64,000 nt of DNA from Psilocybe azurescens (Eukaryota > Basidiomycota > Agaricomycetes > Agaricales > Agrocybaceae): the NCBI GenBank assembly GCA_023853785.1, contig JAJIRX010000557.1, positions 992,001-1,056,000 on the forward strand, given 5' to 3'. The notes below the pieces were generated by a model. The model had not been told where the DNA came from, made no database searches, and saw only the letters and a program-made list of their open reading frames with translations. Made by a program: the position numbers and the translations under genes. Below are positions 38,880 through 50,012 of the stretch, in pieces. The first letter of the stretch is position 1, and every line of letters starts with the position of its first letter.

Positions 38880-41800
38880 ATGCCCAGGTCTAATGGGAGA
38901 CCGCGAGCTGCATCTTCGTTTTCAATGACGCAGGCGGTATTTGCATCCATGTTTATTGTCGCCGTCATCGTGGTCGGAAGGCGTCTCTGGAGACGTATTC
39001 TTATATGGCGAGAAAGGTCGCTTAGATTGTGAGCATTATGTCTATTCTTCAAATGCACTATGTCTCATTGAATAATTTACGCGGTTCCTTTCAATCAGAG
39101 CAACGCGACGAAGACATGGTATCCCCGACAGTGATCATCGGCCCTTCAATGTGGCTTATAATGACGCTATGAAAAAATCTCGCGACGATGAAAACAGAAA
39201 GCTGGCCAGACCAAGGCCATCGTTTCGCCCACAAGTGCCCGTTCTCCTTCAACCCGAGTCAGCACAAGAACAGCAGGGCCTGCGGAACCGCACAGGTAAG
39301 CATCATCATTCCAGGACTGTTCGCCGCTCAAATCCCAAATTCTCAATAAACTCCCTTTTTGTTCTATCTCAGGTACGCCACAACTTGGCTCACCTAGTAT
39401 AGTCACCCCGGTTCCAGGCAGATATAGTTCAGGTTCGTACGGGCCAAGCTCGTATGCTCAGGCGAGGAATACTCAGGATGCTTTTGTGTAGGTGCCATTC
39501 ACTTGCACACTCTCTACGTTATTACTTACATAATCTCGTCTTCGCAGTGGAGACTTCCCTCAGACGAATGATGATTCAAAAGATGGTCTGACTCGCCACG
39601 GAGGCTACATGAATATCGACGATTCGGACAACGATGGCAGGAAACGTGGCTTCGACGAGGAACAGTTGGAAGGACATGAGTCCAAGAAATCCAGAGTTGA
39701 AGGCGGAGACATGATGGACGGCGATGAGGATGCGGAGTTCGAAGAGCGCGCTCCAAAACGTGGCTCAAAACGTGGTATCCACGACGAGGACAATGAACAT
39801 GTTGACACTAAGAAATCGCGCGGAAAACGAGCCCGAAAGGTCTCATTGGAAAAACCCTCACAAGGCCATGATATGGACGTGGACGTGGATGAGGAAGAAG
39901 CTGATGAAATAACTGAACTGAAGTCGACAACCCGTGGCAAAAAGCGGGATCGTGCTGAGGCGGGGTCTACCTTTGGAGGGGATGATGGAGATAGTGCCGA
40001 TGAGCCAGAGACTGATGGCAATGCCACAATCCGAAGGCGTAGAAAGAGACGGACCGTTGCAAAGCGTAAATCAGAGGCCAGTCATGCTCGTGGCAAAAAG
40101 CGAGACAGGGTCGGAGACGGCTATCTCAGTGAAGGTGGCAGTGAAGGCGATTCGGCAGAAAAGCAATCGATGCACAAGAAGGGCAAGCGTTCCTCGCACG
40201 GCGTTCTTCGTGAACGAGCCGCAGAAAGCGATATCTCTATGGAAGACTCGTCTACGAAGGGCAAGGTCAGGGAAATCGGCGATGAATGGGAAAGCAATGG
40301 TGTCAAATATAAAATCGGACCCAACGGACAACGTCTTCGTCAGGCCCTCGTGAAGAAAGCGAGGCAGAAATTTGTCATGGTATGTATTTCTAGTGTTAAA
40401 CACGAGGTCCTTTGTGTAATGTTACTCTGATTTTAGCCCAAGGACTCTCAACATCCGGATCGCAACGTCAATCTCCAGGTTTGCATCGAAACGTGGCTTA
40501 CAGAAGAAGAGTACCAAGAAGCCAAAGCGCAGCATAACCTTGCATGGCAAGATGAACCCAATACTACGAAGCAAGTGCAGAAACTATCTTTAGAAATCTC
40601 GGTATGTCTTTGTTTTTGTCGCATGTCTGTGATTAGTCTTGTTCATCTTTCACCAGCCAGAGAATACGCTAACTCCTCAAGGCTCCTTGACTGGAAAAAA
40701 CCTATTATGGTCATCAACTTCTACTCCTACTGGTTCACCTGGCCCGCAAACGCCTCCACCGGAGGCCACGAGGCCAAGAGCTTATCGCCACTCCTTGGGT
40801 GCTGCATCCCTGGTTATCAATCCCTTTACTGAGTCCCAAATCCCTACGGCCAAACGAATTGCATCGAATGCACGATCTATTGGGTTTTCATCAAGCATTA
40901 TCGGGTCTCCTGGTTTATCGGATAGCACCAACGGCAGTCCACGCAAGGCGCTTTCTAAATGGGAGAAACAAGAGCTTGAAGCACGCGCGATGATGAAGAT
41001 CCGAGAAGCTAACAAGAAGAAGGAGCAGGAAGAAGAGGCTAGACGCCAGGCTGAACGGGAACGCGCTGAACATCTCGCTAACGAGCAGCAGAGGCTTAAC
41101 AGGGAGCGTTTGGAGAAGGAGCGCGCTGAAAAGGAAAAAGCGGATAAGGAGAAGGAGAAGGCGGAATTAGACAAGAAAGCCAAGGAGACCGCCACATCCA
41201 TGCCTCCACCTTTTGGTCCTGCGCCTTCATCGTCTAGTGCGGCTCCTACCCCTTCTTCTGGTCCTTCAAGTTTCTTTTCCGTCCCTACTTCTGGACCAAC
41301 TTCTGGACCGGCTCCTGCCTCGCTGTTCAGTGTACCACCCAAAGCGCCTTCGGCTACCAGCAATCAACCTTCGTCTTCTAATGGCTTCAACTTCGGAAAC
41401 CCTGCTCAAGCTCCGTCAAATTCATCTGCCCCTCCAGTTCCCGGCGCTAGTCAACCAGCCGCTGCTCCTGGTGGGTTTTCGTTCAGTAATCCCAGTACGG
41501 CTAGCTCGGCTTCTGCACCTCCTGCACCTGCACGTGCAGCCGCTTCCGGGTTCAATTTCGGCCCTCCGAAGAAAGATGGAGACAATGCGAATGCTGCCAG
41601 TGGTGGGTCGTCGTTGTTGTCAAGATTAGGCCCTCAAGTGTCCGAAACGCCTAAAGCTTCAAATCAGCCTGCGTCAAATGCTTTCTCATTCGTCAAGCCT
41701 CCCGCATCGTCCAACAGCAACAGCACTGGTGCCACACAGAACCCCTTCGGCCAGCCAGCTCCTTCGAACACCTCGGCTCCTGCGAACGGCGCAACAAGCT

Positions 41801-43050
41801 CAAGTACGCCGTCGAGTGGAGGGTCAGGGTTGAAGTTTAGCTTTGGCGCACCGAATAAGACGACGACGACGACTACTCTGGCACCTGCGTCTGGAGCTAA
41901 TGGTGTGGGGTCTTCGTTGAGCGGTGCTTTGGGATCGGATCCCCAGAAGGCAGCGGCTGGGTCGACAACGGCACCAGCACCGGCGCCCACGTCAGGTGGA
42001 TCGCTGTTTAACTTCAAGACTCCGACGACACCTGCGTCTGCGACGGGGACGGCTAGTACTACGCCTGCCACTTCCACTTCCTCTGCTGTACCATCGGGAG
42101 CGCTGAAGTTTAACTTTGGAACGTCTTCGTTTGGGACGCAGGGTTCGACATCAACGACGACAAATGCACAGGTTAAGGAGCCAGCGAAGTCTGGGTTTGA
42201 TGCGCCGTCAACGTTTGGAAATGCGGATTCGAATACGTCGTCGGCGTTTGGGAATACAGGGTCGAATACTTCATCTGCTTTTGGGGCCAACAGCAATAAC
42301 AACACCACCTCGTCTGCTTTTGGTGGTGGCAATAGCAATACCACTTCAGCCTTTGGCAGCAACAACAACACCTCGTCGGCTTTTGGCAACAATAACAACA
42401 ATGCCTCGTCGGCTTTTGGCAGCAATAACAACAATGCCTCGTCGGCTTTTGGTAGTACTAACAACGCTTCATCTGCCTTTGGAGGTGCCAGGTCTAACAC
42501 ATCGTCAACCTTTGGCAATACAAACACCACATCAGCATTTGGAAACACAAACACATCCTCGACGTTTGGAAACGCCGCAGGTTCAGGGCCCTCGCCGTTT
42601 GGTGCAACTGCTGCTCAGACTTCAAGTATATTTGGTGGAGGTGCTGCTGCTTCTGCGAATTCGAGTGCGAAGCCTGCCGAGTCGAGTGCAGCGAAGACGT
42701 TTAATTTCGGGGGCACCAGTTCGACCACACCGTCTAGTACCAGCACGCCGAGTAACGCGGCCAACAAGCCCTCATTCTCGTTTGGCTCGAATACTCAGAC
42801 ACCTACTACTTCCGGTGCTGCGTCCACGACGCCCGCTTCGACACCTGCTAGTGGAGGAGGTGGGTTCTCGTTCAACTTTGGTGGAAAGACGGCCGCGCCT
42901 TCGACGACTACCACGACGCCGCAGCAGCCGTCATTGTTTGGGGGAGCGGCTACGTCCGGCCAGTCTGCGTTCGGAAATCTAAGTAACACAGGCGGTACTT
43001 CTAATGTGTTTGGAGGCGGGGCGTTTGGGGCGCCGGCTCAGCCAAAGTAG
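38880..43050 (+). CDS. FG-repeat nucleoporin with N-terminal transmembrane segment (POM121-like architecture)
   Basis: Six exons (38880-39028, 39099-39295, 39373-39487, 39548-40379, 40437-40601, 40657-43050) sum to 3852 nt and join in phase to 1283 residues. Residues about 17-33 are hydrophobic (TQAVFASMFIVAVIVVG) followed at once by RRLWRRILIWRER, giving a signal-anchor with the C-terminus in the cytosol/nucleoplasm. The middle (about 150-430) is very acidic/basic with repeated NLS-like clusters (ESKKSR, RGKRARK, GKKRDR). A Glu/Lys/Arg-rich coiled coil lies around residues 590-660. The remaining roughly 600 residues are Ser/Thr/Asn/Ala-rich with FG, FxFG-like (FSFG, FNFG) and many SAFG repeats, ending FGGGAFGAPAQPK. 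FG repeats form the permeability barrier of the pore. An integral-membrane FG protein resembles vertebrate POM121; yeast pore-membrane proteins (Pom34, Pom152, Ndc1) lack FG repeats. The membrane call rests on a short, 17-residue segment. Confidence 0.8.
42229..42560 (+). repeat. tandem SAFG-coding repeats
   Basis: In-frame degenerate repeats of roughly 30-45 nt encoding N(x)nSSAFG units (for example NASSAFGSNNNNASSAFG), with AAC/AAT and GCTTTTGG blocks. Recombination between units would change FG number without breaking the frame. Confidence 0.7.
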
Positions 43051-43756
43051 CCGTGATCATGCTGTCGGATAGCCGTGGGCTTTTGTAGTGTAATGCTACG
43101 GCAAGTGGTTGTGTGGAGGGAGGAAGAATGGCAACATCTTTCGAAATTATCCAATGCCAGATATGTATTATTTTCTTACTACTTTTTCTTTTTTTTTGTC
43201 GCTACTCCTGCTGCCCACAAATTGCATTCTGAACCTCATCCAGTATTACCAACATCATTTATATTACACATACTAAGCTACCACCCTCACATCACATACC
43301 CTGTAATGGACTTGTATATTTACAAGCTTTCTTTCTTAGAGTATATCTGGATTGAATTGTATTGTGTTATGCGACATTCATGACCGTTGCGTTGAACAAC
43401 TTGTCAAAGCGTTCACGTGTCACCATCTAGCCGAGATGTGGGGAGCTCACCCCAGGTTCAACTGTCAACACGTTCAACAACACTCTCCTCCTCAGTCGGT
43501 CGTCGCTGTGCATTGGACTGTATGTCGGTTGTTAGATAGTCTGACACGCTCTTTTCTGCTCTTTCTGGGCCCCGGAACTTTCTTGGAGGTTGTGCTGGAC
43601 GCGTTTATAATTGGACCAACCTCACAACGGCATTTAGACTCACCGTCACCCCACTTCAACCAGAAATTCCCTACCAAATACCCCTTTCATTATAACCAAA
43701 ACCAATAACCCAAACGGATCTCTACCTGCTTTATATATTTTATTTCAATCAAGAAG
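43051..43756. other. intergenic
   Basis: T-rich 3' flank followed by the upstream region of the next gene. The open frame 43352-43708 is not conserved-looking and is not annotated. Confidence 0.5.
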
Positions 43757-46470
43757 ATGCTTGCTAGTTCGGAAACACCTCGTCCGTTGCCGCCAGCTAA
43801 AATGCGGAGAGCTTCCGCGCTGCTCAAGGCGTCGTCGACGCCTCCGCCGGCGTATGGACCTCCTTTCGTGCTTGGTGGTCGTGGAGGGAAGAGAGGGGAT
43901 ATATTGGGGTCGCCCATGACGAGCACGTTCCAAATGGTCGGGTGGGACGCGGACCCTAATGATCGGCAGTTGCCCTCCCCCCCTCCTGAGAATGACGACT
44001 GGATGAACGAGAAATCGCGCGAGGAGCTTCAGGAGCTTTTGATGAAAGCGGATGTAATTATCAAGGAGAGGGAGAACGGTGCGTACTGTCACGAAATATG
44101 CTGGTTTTAGATGTTAGGTTTTGACTTTGATTTTGTGGGCTGGTTGTTGCAGAGCTTGGAATCACGACTGCTGTCTGCAAAGGGCTTTACCAAAACAATG
44201 TAGCTCTCAAGTCGAAGCATCAGGCTATGCTTGCTCGCATCCCTGTCTCTCCCACTCAGTCATCCTCATCCCCGGAAAGCCTTTCGAGGATGGCGCTGTG
44301 TAACAGCAACACGAGCATGGTTTCTTCAACTTCTGATACTGCTCTTGGCCTCATCAAATCTCCGAAACCATCATTCTACAGGCGACATACGCGAAAAATC
44401 TCCATTGCAACAGCAGATATATCTCTGCTCGAAGACCAAAACGCAAAACTCCTAGACAAGCTCGAAAAGCTGGAAGCAGAGTCTATTTCTGCTGATCACG
44501 CTGGACGACGGGAGCTGAAGAGGCTGGAGAAGGAGATCACGTTCCTGCGCGAGGCTCTGGAGAAAACTCAGGCGAAGAGTGAGGAGCTGGAGGAGAAAGT
44601 GCAGGGCGCGGTTGTGGGCGAAGCGTGGAGACGGAAGAAGGAGAGAGGCCAAGTTCAAGGCTATGCGGAACCTTGGACGCGATGATTCAGAGAGCGAGGA
44701 GCCTGTGCGCAATTTCGCTCCGGAAGGCTCCAGGCACGGTGGTCCTTCGGACGGTTTCTCGTTCTTTCCAACAGCTGAAAGTCCAAACCCCAATCGACAG
44801 CTAAATGTGCCTTCTGCGTCTAGTGATGGGAACACGGACATCATGGGATCATCTCTCGATCAACCAGAACATGCATTAATATCTCAACTGCTAATCAAGG
44901 TTCAGGAGCTGGAGCAAACTAATGTTCGTATCCTTCAACAACAATCGGATACTGCGGTACAGTTGTCTGCCGTTCAACGTGATACGGCCCACATCACAAA
45001 AGTCTACGAATGCCTCGCTGATCCGAATTCTACTGAGCTTGAGTTGGACCATGAGCATGAGCATGAAGATTCTCTGGACCAGGAGGAGACAGAAGTTGAT
45101 GAAGGGGAGGAGGAAACCGTTCACAGACCCATTGAATTCGCGAGTTTAAAGAGGAACATTGAGAGTGAACAATCGTTCAATGGTACATGTATCGTTCGCC
45201 CAGAATTTGGAATATCGACCGGCAAGAAGCGAACAAGCGTCATGGGCTTATTCGACGAGCCTGACGCCCCTTGCCCGGAGGAAGCTTCGGCGGAAGGGGC
45301 AAGTTCGTCACCCACTCAGGACGAGCCGGTGTTGCAACATGATGGAGATCGCGCGTCGCGTTCATCGTGGCTGGACGATCAGGACCGCTCGACATGGTCG
45401 TCCGCTGCGAGCACCACAGCAGCAGGCCTGGCGTCCCCTCTTCCCCCGGTGCCCTCTCGCCTCTGCACTTCTTCTCCCCTGCATCACACGCGCCTCCTGA
45501 GCTGTCCCCGATGAGCTCGCGCCCGACCCTGCAGAACGAGCTGGACAAAGAGCTCGGCAACAACTGGGAGCTGCATGGGCCACCGAACAACCATCATCTC
45601 CACATGCGCGCGCTGAGCTTGTATGACTTCAGCCAGATTTCCGTGCCGCCCACGCCATCTCCACTCTCGCGCACGGCGACGCTGGCGCTCCCACGGCGGC
45701 TGTCGATTGACAATGAGGTTAGACCTGATCTTGACGATGACCCCTTACCATGCATGCCCCTGCTCACATCTGCGAACTCTCTGCGTCTATCCGTGGAACC
45801 GCCGACGCCGAGCAGGCCTGGATCGTTGGGACACAGTAACACCGGGCGCGCGGTGTACTCGCTCAATGACACGCGGTCGCCGCGCATGCAGATGATGTCG
45901 GACACTCTACGCTCGCGCACGAATCGGTGGGTCGACCGGCGATTCCAGTTTCAGCACCAATATCGGTCGTATTCTAGTGACAGGGATGATGACGATGAGG
46001 AAGATGACGATGATCAAAAGACACTGTTTACTGATATATCGAGGCCACCGTCACCGCTGGACATTGATATCGGGATCCCTGGACGCCTATCCCATGCAGT
46101 GGACTCGATGATCGATGGGTTCAACCACTTCACTGTAGCTTCGGCTTCTCGCAATGGAAATGACGATGCCGAAGCCGATGACCCTGACGACGACGGTGAG
46201 CCTACCACCACTGCCTCCGCCATCACCCCAGCACGTCGGCGCCGCGGACACGGACACGGAGCTCAGGAGAGCGAGAGATCTGTGCTCTTCCCTACAGGCA
46301 TGTCACTAGAGAAGAAAGAGGAGACCCAGAACTCGGGCTTCTTGCTCCAGGTCTGGCTATGGCTGCAGTTTGCGATCGTGGTATTTGTGTTCTTGTATGC
46401 GATGGCGAGGCGGGGGCCTGCCAAGGTGCTGACGGAGGATCATAAGAGGGCTGTTGCACATAGACGTTGA
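43757..46470 (+). CDS. coiled-coil tail-anchored protein, function unknown; two apparent frameshifts
   Basis: Start ATG 43757 (MLASSETPRPLPPAK). One intron near 44080-44153 joins MKADVIIKEREN to ELGITTAVCKGLYQNNVALK. A long coiled coil follows (LLEDQNAKLLDKLEKLEAES; ELKRLEKEITFLREALEKTQ). Then come acidic disordered stretches (HEHEHEDSLDQEE), Ser/Pro-rich sequence and a C-terminal hydrophobic segment VWLWLQFAIVVFVFLYAMA with a basic 20-residue tail. That topology puts the coiled coil in the cytosol, on an ER, nuclear-envelope or other membrane. Three reading frames are used in series. A GAGAGAGG run at 44641-44648 (two bases more gives KEREAKFKAMRNLGRDD) and a C5 run at 45443-45447 (C6 gives PLPPGALSPLHFFSPASHAP) separate them. 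It could be a spindle-pole or nuclear-envelope adaptor, but I do not recognise the family. Confidence 0.7.
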
Positions 46471-46870
46471 GCAAGTTACCATTGGTAGCGTTGCCGGTAT
46501 ATGTATGTGCTGGTATCTGTAGGGTTTTTTTTTAGTGGACAAGCTTTGTTTTTGGACGAGCAACAAGTCTGATTTTACTGTTTTGCATATTTCTGTCATT
46601 TCAATACCATTGCTTCTTTTCTTTCTTTATTTCCTATCTATAATGACGGTATGTACAATAGATGTATTCAATAATTTAGTTTAGTTATACCAATAAGGAG
46701 TCACTTCGTTTATGAGAATCAATAACTTATTGGACTTGCTTTCATATTAGGGTCGTGAGTTGAATCAAGATAGAAGTGTTATACATTCTGATGTGAAAAG
46801 CAGACAATGGTAGATATATCAATAAAGATAGCATAGCATATACAGAAGAAAACGTTGGCGTGCAAGAAAG
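46471..46870. other. intergenic between convergent genes
   Basis: 400 bp of AT-rich 3' flank; nothing recognised. Confidence 0.5.
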
Positions 46871-49689
46871 CTAGGAAAAGAGGAATCCACGGCACTGACT
46901 AGACCCACAATGACACGGTTCAGCATCGTCCTCTACTGTTGATAGTTTGTTTGGATTGTAATCGAATGTAAGTTCCTCTCGTATGGGTATATTCTGGTTA
47001 GCGACGAAAGCGATGTATGGAAGGCCGATCTGTGTGGGTAATGATTAGCTCATGTCAGAACGGCGACAAGGGATACGGAGAAGAAGAGATGAGGGACGTA
47101 CACCAGGAAGAGTATTATACACGACGAGGTATATCTGTAAATTGGGCGAGCAAGAATGACTGGAATAAAATACAGAGCGTTAGTTGATGAATCTTTTACT
47201 TGCGGATGGGTCAAAGCTAACTTGATAAAGCGTGTCCAATTACCTGCCGCAGAACCACAACGTCAGATCACACATTGCTTGGTTTTTTGAGGGCACAGTA
47301 AAAAAATAACGCACCATAGAGTCTAGAGTCCACCGAGTACAGTTCATGATTTAACACGTACTCGTTTGCTTGCCCATCTTCGGGTTCATCGCCGTCGAGG
47401 TCGAAACGATAATTAGCGAGATCTCCAGGCAGAGCCTTCGCTGCATCGCGTGTTCTGTGAATAATTGGATAAATTACGGTGTCGCTAATGTTTGGCTTCA
47501 AAGATTCAAAACCTACATAACAAGACTAAAAGAAATAGACGGCAACGTTAGAGATGGTTGCCTGGAGGCAATGAATGCGAATCATCCTACCCAGTGTAAA
47601 TTCCAAGCACTTGGCCTCGTTCGATGGCTTTGGTGGATCTGACGCCCCATCCACATGTTGCCGTCTTGAATACTTCGATGGGGTGTTTGCGTGGAATCTG
47701 AGCAACACGATTTGGGCACTGTTCGGGCTTTTCGGCACATGCACAAAGCTGTAAACCAACATTATTCAAAAAAGCCATACAAGAGTTCTCAGTGATATAA
47801 CTTTCCTTATTGCATTCTATCACCTCAGTACCTTTGTAAACATTGAAAGCGAAAAGACCCTGTCCCGAATTGTCAGCCATTAGGTTCAGTGTGGAATAAT
47901 TCTACTCACAGACTGAGTATAGGCACCAAAAGTGTCTGCCTGCGCGGCCGACATTTCATAAGAGCACTGACAATCACACTGATCTGCCTCACTAGTACTA
48001 CTACGACAATTTTCACAAATGTCGCAGGTGCAGTATGTCCAAAACTCTTCTCCCGGTACCGTGATCCCGGGAGCGCTGTACAAAAGAATAGATCAGCGAC
48101 AAAGGTTCAAAGTTTCGTGTGGACTACATACAATTGGTACGTTTTTTCGATATAGCGGAAATCAGGGTCTAGGTCGGGCAGTATTTCATCGTCAATATCA
48201 TTGACGAGATAGACAGACGCGGCTCCCGCACTTCGTGCTTCCGCTGTCCATGCTTGTTGTAATTTGTAACGCCTGCCATATGAGATTTTAGCATTCACAT
48301 TCCGATAACAACATCAGTAACAACATACCGAGCGAGTGAATCCTCTTTGCTACTTGATGGTGCGACAGCTTTCTTTGAAGATTGAGTTACTTTTGATTGC
48401 AAAAACGGCGATAGTTCTCGAACTGGCAGTAAATCGAGTTCGTCTTCGTCTTCGGAGCCGGATTCGATGAAGTGTCTTGTGCGTTTTCTGGAGTTCTTCG
48501 ATGGAGATAAAAAGGGCGGCGAGTTCTGGGAATCGGAATGTTCGGGGGATGAACTGCTCGGTCGCTTCTTCGTGGCTGAAAAGGACGATGCGTGAGAAGA
48601 AGAGGTACTGAGCGCTGATGAAGCTTTGAAATGATTATAGGGTACTGAATCATGCGACGGTGTATATTCGGGACTGGAGACGTGAGGAATGACTTCTTTT
48701 TCCTTTCCTTTCGAACTGCGAGTTAATTTTGACGGCAGTGTCGGAGATGCTGGCGGAACGCCATTGAGGAGGGTCTTGGACGATGATGGTTTTGAGGATG
48801 AGTAGGAGGTTGACGGGAGGGAGTGATCGCGAGACTTGGTAGATGAATTAACGTTTCCCGAAATTAATGTAACAGAAGATCTGGAAGAGAGCCTCGAAGA
48901 AGCTCTTGCGCCGCTAGATGATCCAGCTATAGAATTTTCAGTCTGCTGTCGCATACTAGCTCGTTGGTTTGTCCTCAACGTTAAAGGAGATGAGGACGAG
49001 CCTTGACTTCCTTGCGCCGATTGCGACGCTGGCCCTCGCGTCGCTGCTTGATCGTACCCTTGATGCTTCGCCATCAGCTTTGCCATGTCGTTGAAATTGT
49101 TCGTTTTTTTCTCTTTTGAATATCTCTTCAGCTTTTCGTGATATGCTTGGTTTCGCAAAAACGTTTCAATGTTATGGATGTCGGTCGTCGTCATCACGTC
49201 CACTGAAAGGGACTTTGCTGCTATGTCATTCCGCAATTTCTGTTGAGCTGGTCTCCACTTGATATCGGATATCGTTTGTGCCGTTTCCCATGTAGTATTT
49301 GATCCATCCTCGCGATTCCAATCCTCCCATTCGACCTGTCAGCAGAAGAGTGAGTCAGGTGGGAGATCAACGAGCAAGAGTCCCTTCACACCTCATATCT
49401 GATGTTCAAAAACAATTCCGCCAATGGTCAATGTGTGCTTAACATAACGCATAAATAAATTTGAGACTTACACCACTTCTCCGTTATGGTCTACTTCTTC
49501 CCCGATGATTTGGAATTTCCATTCTCCGTCGTCGAATACCTCTTGCGGAGGTTCAGACGTTCTCCATCGTTCTTCGCCGGCCTCTTGTTCAGCAGATGGA
49601 GACCGAGAAAGAGGGATCCATCGGATTCACTGGGATCACCGTTGGCCGAGCCTGAGTCAGATATTTCCACAACGTCCTCCGATTTCGCC
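46871..49689 (-). CDS. histone H3K9 methyltransferase, Clr4/SUV39 type (chromodomain + pre-SET + SET + post-SET)
   Basis: A chromodomain-like stretch WKFQIIGEEVDHNGEVVYEV then EWEDWNREDGSNTTWE is followed by about 300 Ser/Lys-rich residues. The pre-SET has TYCTCDICENC..., CDCQCSYEM..., ECNK... and CACAEKPEQCPNRV cysteines. The SET domain has GWGVRSTKAIERGQVLGIYTG, then YGNWTRFINHSCSPNLQIYL and EELTFDYNP. The post-SET is EPCHCGSSQCRGF, stopping at 46871. NHSCSPN and the ELTFDY Tyr form the SAM site, so the enzyme looks active. It would methylate H3K9 and be recruited by its chromodomain to existing H3K9me. A 7-nt microexon (49392-49398) completes VVYEVEWEDW. An upstream frame break near 49608-49610 is repaired by one extra base. 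The start codon is not resolved; the first exon seen begins at acceptor 49690. Confidence 0.88.
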
Positions 49690-50012
49690 CTAGTATCAAA
49701 GTCATTAAGACAACACAAATACTTTCAGAATCGCAATTGAAGACATACATGGTTGAGCGTTCAAGTAAAATGCACTCTTTCTTCCAAGTTACAGTATAAA
49801 TACGCTAGAGAGAATATAAAAGCCCAGTAGCACAGACTCCCGATAGCTAGGGCGCAAGCACCATAAGATTACAGACCTAGCGTTAGACAAGGACAGGAGT
49901 GTGTCGTTACAATTGATCTGCCGGTTAAACGCCGCGGATGAATGTATGATCATGTGATGTATAGGGAAAGTAGACCCTTAGTTTTTCATTCGAGGTACCT
50001 TTATTCCCCACT

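Noticed and set aside
41664..42554. 296-codon antisense frame opposite the FG-repeat gene
   Set aside because: A mirror of the repeat; composition (Leu/Pro/Asp/Val) follows from the FG codons and there is no start or splice support.
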